Shown here piece by piece: positions 1 to 12,445 of a DNA stretch of 64,000 bases; the stretch's first letter is position 1; every line of letters begins with the position of its first letter. The stretch comes from Myoxocephalus aenaeus (taxonomy: Eukaryota; Chordata; Actinopteri; Perciformes; Cottidae), in the NCBI GenBank assembly GCA_038501785.1, contig JBAMJR010000089.1:3780001-3844000 (forward strand), in the 5' to 3' direction. The notes under the pieces are model-generated. The model had not been told where the DNA came from, did no database searches, and was given only the letters and a program-made list of their open reading frames with translations. A program made the position numbers and the translations under genes.

Positions 1-43
1 AACTGAATGTTTTCATTAACATAAATAGTCAAATTTGAAGGTA

Positions 44-64
44 TTTGCTCGCAGTGTCGTTACG

Positions 65-126
<62 letters not shown>

Positions 127-157
127 TATATGAGAGATAATGTAATGACACTGCGAG

Positions 158-161
<4 letters not shown>
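44..161. repeat. Inverted repeat enclosing a (TA)n tract
   Basis: Two 25-bp arms, 44-68 and 137-161, are reverse complements with two mismatches; the arm core reads TTTGCTCGCAGTGTC. Between them lies a self-complementary (TA)n tract and a short tail, so the whole block can fold into one long hairpin. It could be a small MITE whose centre was replaced by TA expansion, or a simple cruciform-prone repeat. No target-site duplication was recognised. Confidence 0.7.
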
Positions 162-204
<43 letters not shown>

Positions 205-227
205 ATGTATATATATGTATGTATATA

Positions 228-310
<83 letters not shown>

Positions 311-418
311 TTACTGTTTAACTGATGGCATTATTCTAAAATTCTTATGAATTCCTATAAATATAATTTTACATATACTGGGACTTTGGCCGTATTGCCC
401 ACCCCTACCACTATATGT

Positions 419-506
<88 letters not shown>
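162..506. repeat. (TA)n microsatellite tracts
   Basis: Two long TA tracts (about 162-306 and 427-506) with GTAT interruptions are separated by about 100 bp of unique AT-rich sequence. Reading frames here encode only alternating Tyr-Ile and are not genes. Confidence 0.95.
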
Positions 507-509
<3 letters not shown>

Positions 510-1350
510 CATTCATTTTCATTGTTCTAGATTACTAAAAAGTCTTCTCTTTTGTTCAAGCGGTTTCACACGCAACAACCAAATAATAGTCAACTCCTCT
601 CACATCAACTATCTCAATGCCTCTTTTAAAATGTGAGTCCTGCCGCAGTTTTACATTTCATAGCGCCTACCTTTCTGCATGTTGTATGAATTTTGAATAG
701 TGAGTGGTCGGAACGGGACACTGCGAGACTGGTAGATGAGATAATGGAGTAATCCGCAGCGACAGGTGAAGTACTCTGCTCCTCTGGGCTGTTTGCTTTG
801 GTAAATGTAGCCGCCATCCTCTGACCCCAATGGGACTTGACACTTGGACCCTCCCTGTCCTGCCTCCTCACTCCCTCATATCCTCTTCCTAACACTCAAA
901 CATGCGCATTGTGTTACCGCAATTTTTTGGTGTGCCATGAGTCCTTCGGTCAGTGATGGCAACAAAACCAAGAGGTGTGTTTTTGCTTTCATGGGAAGAG
1001 GTAATCGGTTCACTGGATCACTTGCCTAGACTTGGTGGGTGGATGTGTTGGTGGGTGTGCACCAGCTGAGAGATGGGTGGACATATGGTAAATAGAGGTT
1101 GATGCATGAATGAAAGGTGGATAAGAGTGACGCCTTGAGCGATAAATGAATGAAAGCCTCTTCAGGGATATGGTTCGTTGGTGTCTGGAACCTTCTTTCC
1201 ATCATCTTGCATACAATACAGCTGTACTGCATAAGCCAGTCTATTAAATGAATTGAATATGTATTTATTTTTTATAACTAATCTATTTGGTCACCAGAGT
1301 GGGGGTGAGGGTTAGATGAGAAGGGAATGATGCATTAGGCAGAGAAACTT
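507..1350. other. Intergenic, nothing recognised
   Basis: This is unique-looking AT-rich sequence. The short open frames have no start context, splice sites or recognisable protein similarity. No RNA gene or repeat was seen. Confidence 0.5.
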
Positions 1351-1783
1351 TAGGGATGCCCCAATCAGATTGTTTCAGTCCCGATGGACCAAGTAATGAT
1401 CCGGTACCATTGTGTAATTAATAAGCTGTGTACCTCTCTGTGACAAAGTGTATGGAATTATGTTATGTGTACGGCATCAGGCTTGACTTAAACACGACTT
1501 TCCTACCTTTTGTAAATCAAAATATATTAACTAAACACATTTAATTGTTATTTATTATTAAAACGATAGATCGTACACCAGCAACTTGGTAAAAAATCCT
1601 CAAAAATTAACAGGACTCACAATTCAAGTGTAAACCGTTTTAATGCAGCAACACATTAGTCAAAACTTAAACATGAATTAGATTTCAGGATTTAGTCTCT
1701 ATAATAAAGATTGGCCCTATTGTCACCGATACCCAATCCACCTAGTCAGTCGAGGCAGATATCCGGTACAAGGTGCATCCCTA
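1351..1783. mobile_element. Non-autonomous hAT-type element
   Basis: The element begins TAGGGATGCCCC and ends GGTGCATCCCTA, giving 12-bp terminal inverted repeats with one mismatch. The interior near both ends carries CGATAC/CCGGTACC-like motifs typical of fish hAT-derived elements with TAGGGATGCA termini. No transposase reading frame exists in its 433 bp. I did not find a matching 8-bp target duplication, so the copy is probably old or one edge has drifted. Family assignment rests on remembered terminal consensus. Confidence 0.65.
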
Positions 1784-2942
1784 CTAAAATAAAAGTACTG
1801 CTTTTGTGCTAGAATTTGAAGAAGAAAAATGAAGATAACATCAAGTTATCAAGTTTTTATTTTCTATATTCTGAAACTTTGGCATAACATATCTTGAAAT
1901 GCTGTGGGAGTCGCACATATTTTGCACCTTATTTTGACATTTGATTAATGTAAATATGACATTTTGTCAAACTGCCAGTTTCTCCATTAACTGAGAACTA
2001 AGGCTTTGTCTTGTGGAATCCTATTCTCTTCAATGGCTGCGAGACGATGTCTCTTAAAGATTGAACTGGTGATGGATTATTTTAAATGGTTTTCTGATTA
2101 TCTTTAATGTTGAATGATAGTGTGGGCAAGTGAAAGGCAGGTCCACCTCCCGGACCTGAAGGGATGACTAAATGGATGTAAGCCACTTTGTGCTGCATTG
2201 CTTGTTTTGGATCACTCGCCGTCTCCGACAAAATATCTCTGCATACTATTCATTTGCTTAGACAAATATGTTGAAGGAACTGTAATTCCGTGAGCAGGCG
2301 ATGCTTTTTCCTCTCATTCAGTGCAACATCCACATGCAACACATTCTCACCTCCGACTCGTCAAATACCACTTGTCCAGTGCCCCTATACTTCAAACTAT
2401 GGCACTCTAGGTAAGTTTTTTTGGAACTGTCAGGGATGGCGGTACTTGACGAGTTGGGAGTGAGAACAGGTTGCCCCCCGATGCACAGACGTTGTAGAAA
2501 GAGGATTAAGGGTGGATGAATTGACATGTAAAACACAGAACACTGGAGATGAGCGTTTGCGTCCTGCTTCACTTTTGCTGCTAAATTTAAGCTACTAAAA
2601 CAGATGAGACATTAACTATGTTGACATGCACACTCATATTCCACTGTTATTCCGAAAATGACAATATTCCAAATGTGATATGGCTAATGTAAACCGTTTG
2701 GATATTCTGAATTGGGCCTTATTCCAAATGGAGCATTTTCTGATTAAGACATGTGGGATATGCCTGTTTTTTTGGGTTTTAGGAGCGTTCTTTGGACTTG
2801 AAGACAGCGTGTTCTTAATATGCTTCTCAATAGGGTTTTTTTACGGCGCTTTGCGACTCGCAGCCTCTTTACTCTTTACGACCAATAATGTGTGTTGTAA
2901 ACAAACCAATTAGCTAATAGTTTGCAAAGCTGGAGTAAAGGT
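1784..2942. other. Intergenic, nothing recognised
   Basis: No exon with matched splice sites, RNA gene or repeat boundary was found. The short open frames at 2318-2572 (minus) and 2680-2913 (plus) do not resemble a known family. Confidence 0.45.
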
Positions 2943-3203
2943 GGGGCGACTGTGGCTCAGTGGTTCGATCCCCGGCTCCGCTAGTCCATGTTGATTTGTC
3001 CTTGGGCATGACACTTAACCCCAAATTGCTCCCGTAGCTGTGCCTACGGTGTGTGAATGTTGTATGAGGGTCAGTTAGTCCTGATGGGCAGGTGGCACCT
3101 TGCATGGTAGCCCCTGCCATCGGTGTGAATGTAGTGTGAACACGCTTTGAGTGGTCGGAAGACTAGAAAAGTGCGATACAAGTACAGTCCATTTATCATT
3201 TAA
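2943..3203 (+). mobile_element. tRNA-headed fish SINE with deleted head centre
   Basis: The order is a tRNA-like A box (CTGTGGCTCAGTGG), a B box (TTCGATCCCCGG), then the body with the phrases CTTGGGCATGACACTTAACC, CCTGATGGGCAGGTGGCACC and GTGGTCGGAAGACTAGAAAA, ending in a CATTTATCATTTA tail. This order and wording match a very common percomorph SINE. The A and B boxes abut: roughly 35 bp that normally separate them are missing, so the internal Pol III promoter is very likely dead. Boundaries are accurate to about 5 bp. Confidence 0.85.
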
Positions 3204-3296
3204 AGATGCATGCCCAAAAGAAAAGCCCCCATTTCCTGTCAAAAGGAGAAACACACCTACTGTTAGGGCTGTCAAAATTGCTAAAAAATTACGTTT

Positions 3297-3359
3297 GAAT
3301 ATTCCCTTTTAAAAAAACACATATATTCGAATATATGTGTTTTTTTAAAGGGAATATTC
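3297..3359. repeat. Near-perfect palindrome inside the hAT element
   Basis: Arms of about 31 bp meet at TTCGAA with no spacer, and one extra T in the left arm is the only difference. Such a structure can extrude as a cruciform and is a subterminal feature of this transposon family copy. Confidence 0.9.
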
Positions 3360-3939
3360 GAACATCATTTTTTTTTGTAAATACAAAATTCTTCACTTTA
3401 GGTGTTCACTCCCCCCCCCCCCCCCCCGCACCGTCGGTCGCGCATAGCGGTTTAAATGAACGGCAACAATAAACACATGCTGAGTGCTGATCAGGGATAA
3501 GGTACCTCGGTTCCAGTGCTTCACAGAACTCCCTGAAGCCCTCATGTCCTTGCATACGAACAAAATCAATTTTTGCGTGCAGGCCTCCTGTCGTGCCGCA
3601 GACAACGAACTTGTGGCGGACGGCACAAAATGCGTATCCAGACGGGGCTGTTTCGCTGAAGGTCCACATTTTATGCCATATTCTCTTGGGTGCACATTCT
3701 GGAGATGTGGCCTCAAGTTGCTTGTCGTTGAATGGTAAGCTAACTCTAGCTTACATAGTGTAGCGACCCTGGGTCAGGACAGCTACGAGACGTTAGCTGG
3801 CTTATAGGGTGTTTATTAAGGGAACATAGAACAGGCTACTGTGGGCCGCAGCCTACGCCAAAACAACAGCAAAACCCCGTGAAAGCCTCAACCAGCTTCA
3901 CGTCTGCTCCGGGTCATAGACTCTGCCCCGAACGGCTCG

Positions 3940-3940
<1 letters not shown>

Positions 3941-4028
<88 letters not shown>
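3941..4028. repeat. (CA)n microsatellite
   Basis: About 43 uninterrupted CA units lie inside the hAT element. Long and pure, so likely polymorphic. Confidence 0.97.
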
Positions 4029-4033
<5 letters not shown>

Positions 4034-5321
4034 AGGACACTTCATCGCGGCCGCGGCGGGGGTTGCCAGATTCACGATAATTATCCTCCGAAATACTTTT
4101 TTTTTTAATTATTTTTTTACATTCGAATATTAATTTTCACATTTGAAATTCTGTTTTTAACAACTATTCGAATATATATTCGAATTTCGATTATTCGTTG
4201 ACAGCCCTACCTACTGTGAAGTATTATGAAGGTATTAGGATATGTGCAAATATTGCAACGCCAACCTTTTCAAGATGCTGGTTGAAGGTTTGCAAGGTTG
4301 ATCAAGTTCGCCACTGGCAGAAAACCCAAAGAAGCCAAATAGCACAAGCAGCTCCTGCCTTTTTTACTTTTCTGTATTTTGACGGGATAAACGACATGTG
4401 AGCCGAGAAAGTCGTCGACGTGGGATTCACTGGCCACGGTAATGAGGATGGGGTCGTTTTACGCGATTTGAAATATGCCTGGCTGCATGTCCACGGGAGT
4501 ATTAGTGGAATATGCATTTTCATTAGCCATGTAGATAGCTACTATAGGAACTTTCAGTCACAACAGTCTTTTTTGGAATAAGGGCAAAAAACTGAATATT
4601 TGGTTCGTGCAATCGTATTTATTCAGAAGAGTTAGATATGTAGATGAAGGGATACATCAGGTATATTGGAGCTACTCTGCACCGTTTTCAGTTGACTTTC
4701 TTTTGTCAATAAGAACAAAAAATTATCCACTATAGCTACTAAAACAGTAAAATATGTGTTATTGGTTCAAATTTGAAAAAGACAGTGTGCCCTGTCTCAT
4801 GCTTCAAATCATCTTTGACTTTTTAAAATATTTAACCAAGAACGACAATCTTTCATTAACTTGCACTGCGTGCCTCAAGTTGCCTAAATATAACTCTACC
4901 GATATTGTGGGGAATTTAATGAAATACCGTAAAAATGAATCTTCTGCTGATAAGTTCAGTTTAAAAATCTTGCTGTGGCAGTAAGTAGTTTGCAGATACA
5001 TTCATTATCGATAAAGTGTCCTTATTATTTTGATAAAAATACCCTTTACTGTTTTTCCTGAGGCAAAGTAGTTCTATTATACAAACATAATCTTTACGAG
5101 ACCGAGTTGACAAAAAGAGGACATTTTCAGTTATTCTAAATCTGTTTAGGCTGTTGCATGATGGGCACCACCCTGGAATTCAGCCCGCTGACTTTGATTA
5201 CCTAATTCCTCAGAGATCCCTCTGAGACTCTTGCTGCCAGAGGCGTTGACATGATGTGGAGAAATGTTACCAGCCGTCATGAAACCTACCGCCCCAATCA
5301 ATCAATCAGCATGCTTACACC

Positions 5322-5325
<4 letters not shown>

Positions 5326-5415
<90 letters not shown>
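5326..5415. repeat. (TG)n microsatellite
   Basis: About 45 TG units, uninterrupted until the TTTGAGC that ends them. Confidence 0.97.
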
Positions 5416-5417
<2 letters not shown>

Positions 5418-7479
5418 AGCGTACCGTTTACCCATTTGCTCTCCTGGGTCGGCAGAGGAAAAGGAGTGGCAGGGAGACCCTAAATGCACCGTCTTCGTCA
5501 TTCATCAATTACTACACCCAGGAAGGTTGTGCCTGTCATCATGCGCAGATGGCGTGCGTGCGTGTGTGTGTGCGTGCGTGCGTGCATGTGCGCGACACAG
5601 GGTGAGGTTGTCTCTACGAATGTGAGAGACTTAGAAAGGTGATGACAGAGACAGAGATATAAATGTATGGGATAGAGATGTACAGGTGTGTGATGGAGAT
5701 AGGTGCAGGTGGGTTACATGGGGAGAGGTGGGGGAGGGAGCTGGCGTGCTCGGCTGTCTCACTGCGCTCGGTGATGGCTGCAGGATAACTAATCAATCTA
5801 CACCTGCCTTGGGGGGAGAGGGGGGAGGAGAGAGAGAGAGAGAGAGATCATTTCAGCCTCGTGCCTTGCTCGCGTAGCTGAAAACCCTGTTAGTCTGTGT
5901 CCTCCTCTCCAAACTGCACATGCCCACAGACTGAAAAGTTTGACTTTATTTGATTTAATTTCTTCAGAGACGTCTGCTTTTATTATTGTGGCCTGTGGGG
6001 AATTTCTTCATCTCCAAAAATCTGGACATTGGTCATAATTGTAGAAACCAGCACTTATTCACTACATATATTACAAATTACTTAAATTCCCTGAGGGTGC
6101 AACAAACAGTGAACTGCTTTGGACGCACTAAACATTTTCTAAACAAATGGACAGCTAATGTAGCTTGTTGAATGCCCTGATAGAGATATTTAAAAAAAAT
6201 TACACATACACACAATACACTGTCTTGCTACACATTCTTTTTTTTACACTTAAGGAGAAAATTTCATAGATGAGCGCAGACAAAACAGTCCTAGAATCCA
6301 ATTTTCTTCCCTGCAACTTTTAGAACTTTCTAAATCTACTTTCCACCCAAATGTTGCTTGTGCAAATCTTGGCGCTTCCTTCAGTGGGGAGATGTTTTTC
6401 TTCTCCCTCCTGCTCTTAACTGTGTACCAGCGGTTCTAGGGGCTGTCATATTGCATCAGCGCTCTGCTGATTACTTCCACCTTGTCTCCCTCGTCAGGAA
6501 ATGATTCTGACACGCACTCACACCCTGCTTTCTCCGCATCAATATGCGTGCGATGGAAAAACTGCAGACAGTAAATAAATAATGAAAGACAAGGTAGGGA
6601 AGAGGGGAGGGCGGCTCTACGTGTCTTTCTTTCTCTGTCTCATTCTCTGTCCTCTGTGTGCGCGCGTGACTCAGTGTGGGAAAGTGTTATATGCATCGTG
6701 TAAGGGGATGTAAGTATGTGCAACTATACAGTTGGAAATATACATAATTTCAGTATTCAACAATTCCATTTATTGAAGGGGTCGATAAAATGACCGAACG
6801 TTGTCGAACAAAAGATGCATTCATTTCGTTTTTAATTAAAGTGACGGGTTTCTTAGAGGACATTTTACTTCTGATGGCCAACGTTCCTTCAGTTTTGCTT
6901 TAATTTTTTCTTATGGTACGTGTCCTGTTTTAGCGCAGGATAGGTGCGTGGATTTTCCTCTGCTCAGTGCCAAGAAGTATGCCAGTAGAGTGAGGGAGCA
7001 TTCTCAGTCAAAATCCCTAAAGGGATTATCACAGAGACTCTGCATTTCTGTGGAGGACACAGAGAGGGTAAGCACATCTGATTGGCCCACTAACCCCTGG
7101 CACGCAGTGGCATGAGTGGCATCACAGAAGCCTCTATTCATTTTGGAGTTTATTTAGGTGACAGCTGGTGTTCAACCACTCTTAGTTTGGTAAACAGGAT
7201 CTTGGGATGGTCAAGGGAAAACTGAAATGTGTGCTTCCTGCTCGCATTTAGAACCCCTTCATCTCGTACAAGAATAACATTGTCGTGTCAACAGGACAAG
7301 TACAGTTTAAAATTACAGTCCAGGGGTAATGCCATGATGGCATAAAGCCCTAATTAATTATTTATTTGTCAGAATGTAATTTTAGCATTCTGCTCTCCAG
7401 TTTATTAAGTTTCTCTCCAGAAACGCGAGCACATTTGGCTTTCAACACTAGTTTATGTTAGTGACGTCCTGTAATCATC

Positions 7480-7481
<2 letters not shown>

Positions 7482-7573
<92 letters not shown>
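7482..7573. repeat. (TG)n microsatellite
   Basis: About 46 uninterrupted units, followed by TTAGAGAGAG. Confidence 0.97.
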
Positions 7574-7575
<2 letters not shown>

Positions 7576-9120
7576 GAGAGAGTTATGATATACAGTCGGG
7601 TTCAAATTTAGTTTACAGCTAAAAAGTCTTGTTTCAGCATTTATTGAAAACTATTACAATATTAATTGTCAAAGGATACTTCCCGAACAGGACGACGTCA
7701 TTCCTCACTAATATGGGTCAACAAGAGGTTTTGTTTATTTACCGGAAGAATTTAGGAATCCACATCGCTCCAGCTTTCTATTTCAGCTTCCCCGGAGAGC
7801 AGCACTGAAACACTGAATATTAATGAATCAAGTAAATGACTAGAACGTATAGTATCTGTTATTATGCTGCATAGTGTGAAAGGTGCTCAGTGTATGGTCT
7901 TTCAGCTCACTCTCCTGCTTCTTCTGCCCAACAGGGTTTAGTACGTCCCTTCTGTTCTGGTAGTACAGAGGTTAAGTCTGCTCAGCATGAAATAAAGCGA
8001 GCTTTCTCTACGTGTACTGTAACAAGTAAAGAAAAGCAAAAGAACCAGTGCTTTATCTCAGTAGTTGGTCAAGGTCAAAACAGAGTTAAAAAGAGAGTGA
8101 ATATTGGATAATATATTGTTGTATCTGATGGACTATTTGCTTAGTATTAATAATGTCTTTATAGACTAATGGTATGTCATGGCTGTGTTTTATACTGTAG
8201 ATATTGTTCTCCCCTTGTGAGCAATGGCAAAATGTGATCCTGGAGACACCCACCCACTGTGGCGGGAACCAACTCAGGAGTGGTACTTTGCAATGTTTAT
8301 TTTTCTGTCTGGAGAATTCAAAGATGGGTGTGGTCCGAGCAAAAGTTGCCCAAGGGTGATCATCTCGCTCCATTTGGCCACTGTGGAGGTATCAATGTCT
8401 AAACTTAAGGAAACTGTCTTGACCTCAAATTTGAGGGTGTTGGTTTCAACGAAGATAACATCAGTTCTCTATAAGATGTAGGTGGTTGATTTGAACATTT
8501 TTGACCCAGGAAAATATACTTTGAACATTTGACCAAGAGAAAAGCATTGCTGAGAACATAAAATGCCTCCTTAATTTGTCATATTGAGAGGCTATTGAGT
8601 TGGTAAACCATCTAATACTTCATAGAGTATAATACTAATAATATTAGTGTGGCCTGATCTTTACCCGACACGTCATAAAATTTATAGAATGAATAGACAT
8701 GCAAAAAAAAGCAGCTGTGCAGCGTTCAGATGTTGATTTAGAATCAAAATGTCAAGGTTAGGAATGGAGCTTCAAACTATCCGGAAAAGCCCTTACACAA
8801 CTTTTAAATATATTACCTTTGGTTGAAAGTCCTTGTTAGATTCTTGTACATATCCAATTTACGGATGTTTGTCCAAAATTGCAGCTTGTCTCATCTTGGG
8901 CTGGCAGGTCAGGTGGTCCTTGTCTCGTCCTTCACCGGTTTTCTTATTTTTCTGTTGTCTGTTGTTCGTTTTTTTTCATATAAACTTGTATAAATCCTTT
9001 TTTTTTAAATCTGAGCCACAGTCCGACTTGTCTCAATTTCATCAGAAGTTGTTTTATATTTTATTAGGGGCTCGTCTTATCTCAATTACAACACCTTCAC
9101 CACTTTATCCTATAAATATG

Positions 9121-9149
9121 TTTATGGGATATATCCTATATCCCATAAA
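9121..9149. repeat. Perfect 13-bp-arm hairpin
   Basis: The arms are TTTATGGGATATA and TATATCCCATAAA, separated by TCC. No surrounding terminal repeats were found, so its origin is unknown. Confidence 0.85.
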
Positions 9150-11254
9150 TGCGGGCAGGGCAGGGTGCTGATTGCGAGCGGGCACACGCTTGTTAAGTTA
9201 AAATGATTCAGATTTTATGCCCGGTGGAAAAAAAATTATGCCGCTGTGCCCATGTCATGATTTTGGCATGTTTTGGCATGTTCACTTATTTTGTGCAAAG
9301 AACATTTCTACCCACATATGAGTGATTGAGGCCCAATGTTATTATAACAGATAGAAATGATAGAGACACAACAATAAGTGACCTGCTTGTAATAAATCAG
9401 GTTGCATCAATTTAGTCGCAGTCAATAAATATTAATGTAACATGTTTGTCCTGTATGTATAATTACATACCAAGTCAATGCAAGGACTCTGAATTAATTA
9501 ATTCAAGGAATTTTCCAACTCGAGGATGAAATTCTCAAAATGACTCAAAAGCCTATCAGCGTTGAGATTTTTCTCATGTTTTTACTGATGTCCTGACTTT
9601 GATTCAGAAATGGAGGAGGAAAATATTGTAGGCGTCTGTGGGCACCCAGAGCTCTACGGTAGTACCTCGTAGTTGTACAGAAAGAGACATAACTCGGCGT
9701 ATGTTTGAACCAGACACTGTCTATTATGAAATAAATAACGCTGCTGCTGTATTTCTGATGACGTTATTTTGAGTGTTGACGGAGCAGCTCCAATGTTAGC
9801 ATAGCCGAGCACCGATTGGTTCAAACTCCATTTAGAAAACAAGCTTTTTAAAAGTTGTTTGCTAACAAAGCATGAATTCAGACTTTCGACATATCTGCAT
9901 CATTATGTAATTATTTCACCATCATTTTTAGCCATTTAGTGCAATGAAATCAGTTTCATACCGCTGTAGTAAATCAGATGTATAGCTTGCTACATACAGT
10001 GAATACAGCTTGGTGAAATTCTCAGATCTCCTCTGGATGATGTTATGAACCTAAACAGGACGGCGTTTGGTTTTTCGACATATCCACAACATGTGAAATG
10101 CACCAATAGTGGTTATTTCCGCCATGGTTGGTGAAACGTTGGCGTCAACATGGAGGGTAAAATAGTTTTGGGTAGAGAATGGGTGAGGAACAGGGTCATC
10201 TTGATGTGATTTTTATCAATTTGCGTTATAGTCATCATCCAAAACACATTGGTTTAAAGCTGTAGACCCACAAGGACAGAGGACTCTCAGTATATTCCCA
10301 CCACTAATTCGCTAATTCGCTAATGTATTCCTGCTACGTCCTCAGCCTCTATCTCTGCCTGTCTGAAGCTGGAAACTGAACATTACCACTGGGGCCTGAG
10401 GACTTTAAATCCCAGCTCCAGAGCACAGGGGGTGGGGGAGTGGGGGGGCTGGCTGTCTCTGATGTTATTTAATCTTACCGGCCAGGGAGTGAGCAAGCTA
10501 GCTGATGCACGTTATCAACCTCTGATGACCAGCGAGGGAGATTGGGCGCCTCAGACGCCACATTGCCGTCAACACAGAGCACTTCAAGTCATCTTCCTGG
10601 CCGGCCTTAACCAGTCAGCAGCTCAATTTGGGTGATGGCAAGCATGCTCAGTCAAGGGAGAAGTCGGCCCCGGATGATTTCCTCCTCCTCTGCTCGTTCT
10701 CCTCTGCATTGACGCCCCTCCCCACCTCAGCTGCCGCTCAAATGTGCTTCTGTCCTCTCTTTCCCTCCTACTGCCTCCCTCCCCATCTTACCATAACTAC
10801 TCCCTTCTCCCCTCCCGTGAAACCCAAAGACCCGGCAATCGCTCAGTTGCTCAAGCTATCTCAGGAGCCTGTCTCGCTTCAGCCCCCCCCCCCTTCCTTT
10901 TCTGCCCCCACCCCCCCCCAAGAGCATTCCAGCATGACAAACCACATGGGATTTCACTAGTCCTTTAAAGTCTGCCGCCTCTGGGAACCACTCTTCTCCG
11001 TGCAACATTTTAGTATTCAAGGGATACGTGGCTGGGGAGGTAACCAATGCTGTTACATTCCGCCCGTCTCCTCCTGGTTGTTATTTCTGTTGATGCTTTG
11101 CAGGAGGAGAAAGAAGATTCTTTTTTTTCAAGTGATCATAATTGATCACTGATTTTTTTCCTTTTATTTACATTGGCGGTTTGTTTTTCCTGTCATCGGT
11201 GATTCCGCCACATCAAACATTTACTGTCGAGATGTCTTTTACTGAAGTCATTTT

Positions 11255-11260
11255 TTTATT
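11255..11260 (-). terminator. cxxc4: Candidate poly(A) signal of cxxc4
   Basis: A canonical AATAAA on the minus strand lies 1.14 kb past the cxxc4 stop codon. An ATTAAA variant at 11943-11938 and another AATAAA at 11168-11163 are alternatives. Which one is used cannot be decided without transcript ends. Confidence 0.4.
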
Positions 11261-12400
11261 TTAACACATAAAAGCATCACAACAACAATATACAAATTCT
11301 TAGTAATCTTTAAAACCAAAACACATTTACACATGCAACAATAGGGTTTAAGACAATGAGTAACTTATTGAATAATTTAGTTTTTGGAATGTGTTAACAT
11401 TACTCTGCAGGAGAAACGTCCAGACTATCCTTTAGCTCCAGAACAACATCTGATATGTCAAATATGTATAGTGTACTGTAATTAATTCTAAATTTGAATG
11501 TTTTCAACATAACATACAGTTCTTTTACTGGCATTACTCTCTACCTTTTAGACAGTTACAACCTTTAGTGAAAGAAAAATAAATAGGTTTGATAGCCTAC
11601 GTAGTTTTGTTAAAAATTTACTTTGAGAATATGACCTCCAGACAGCAGTCTGACTCATAAATGTGGGGTGCTGTCACAATCAAATGACGCCCAATTGGAT
11701 TTTAAAGAAGTGCAACTCATCACACAAGACAATGTGCCCTGTTCTGCAGCGAGTCCACTCAATTAAGGAAACATGACAACAAGTCCATCACAAAAGCACT
11801 GCTGCCGTCCTTTCCGTCATCATTCTCAACGAGACACATCAGTGCCGGGGACGGTCTTAACATTAGACGGTCTTAACATTAGCATTTAAAATATGGGTTT
11901 CAGATGAAATAAAAGACAAAAGTAGAAGATGACTCTGTTTAATAAAATAATTCAAGTCAAAAGAAATGAAAGGTTGAGGAATAATCAACAGAATAGATTA
12001 TTGCTCCAGAGTAAAGTGTGTTGTGTTTGTTATATCATCAATCCATGTGGCCTCTTCGGTTTGACGGAATCAGAATGATTGTATGATTGTCTGTTTGAGT
12101 CCTTTACATAGGATTGGCTGTAAACCTACAGCCACAACACTGAAAACACATTCATAGACACCAAAAATATACATTATGATACTGTCAAAAGGTACAATAA
12201 TTACACAGAAAAGGAAATTACAGAGTTAAAACAACACCATTATGTTTTCATTTATCTTTTTGTCTGTCCACTTTTCTTTTCTCGTCCTCCCCAAATCTGT
12301 TGGGCGCGTTGGGTTCTGTGAACCCATCAAGTGCTCCTGGCAGAGTCAAGAGTCCCACCTGCCCTCCTGCGGCTGGATGGGGCAGCCATGGCTCGCCGCT
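11261..12400 (-). other. cxxc4: Probable cxxc4 3' UTR
   Basis: This is AT-rich sequence directly downstream of the cxxc4 stop, without a further open frame of note. It contains a 16-bp unit (GACGGTCTTAACATTA) repeated twice in tandem at about 11850-11882. The long UTR is inferred from the position of the poly(A) signals; mammalian CXXC4 mRNAs also have long 3' UTRs. Confidence 0.5.
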
Positions 12401-12445
12401 TTAAAAGAACCACCGAAAAGCTTCTCCGGTGTTGACCGGCGTCCT
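12401..12445 (-). CDS. cxxc4: cxxc4 terminal coding exon (14 codons and stop)
   Basis: Read on the minus strand, a pyrimidine-rich acceptor (TTTTGTCTCCCATAG) ends at 12446 and is followed by codons for RTPVNTGEAFRWFF and TAA. This matches the known C-terminus of vertebrate CXXC4 (RTPV...EAFRWFF), differing only in the three residues after RTPV. The exon starts in phase 0, which fits the phase-0 donor of the main exon at 32321. It is far too short for ordinary frame scanning and overlaps longer chance frames on both strands. The 3' UTR continues in the same exon. Confidence 0.93.
   Translation of the reverse strand, partial: RTPVNTGEAFRWFF

Larger units (their letters stand above)
3264..4209. 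mobile_element. Non-autonomous hAT element with intact TSD
   Basis: Perfect 12-bp terminal inverted repeats, TAGGGCTGTCAA at 3264-3275 and TTGACAGCCCTA at 4198-4209, are flanked by a perfect 8-bp target duplication, CCTACTGT (3256-3263 and 4210-4217). An 8-bp duplication with TAG...CTA ends is diagnostic of the hAT superfamily. The 946-bp interior holds a large palindrome, a 17-base C run (3411-3427), a (CA)n tract and repeated ATTCGAATAT motifs near both ends that may be transposase-binding repeats. There is no transposase frame, so it must have been moved in trans. The perfect TSD suggests a fairly recent insertion. Confidence 0.93.
4218..11234. other. Intergenic region 3' of cxxc4
   Basis: No gene was found. 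The region contains simple repeats: (TG)n at 5326-5415, GTGC-rich 5550-5595, (GA)n 5827-5848 and (TG)n 7482-7573. A perfect small hairpin lies at 9121-9149. Open frames near the (TG)n and (CA)n tracts are repeat translations. The CT-rich block at 10680-10920 gives long open frames because of composition only. Some stretches may be conserved non-coding elements, but this cannot be judged from one sequence. Confidence 0.5.
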
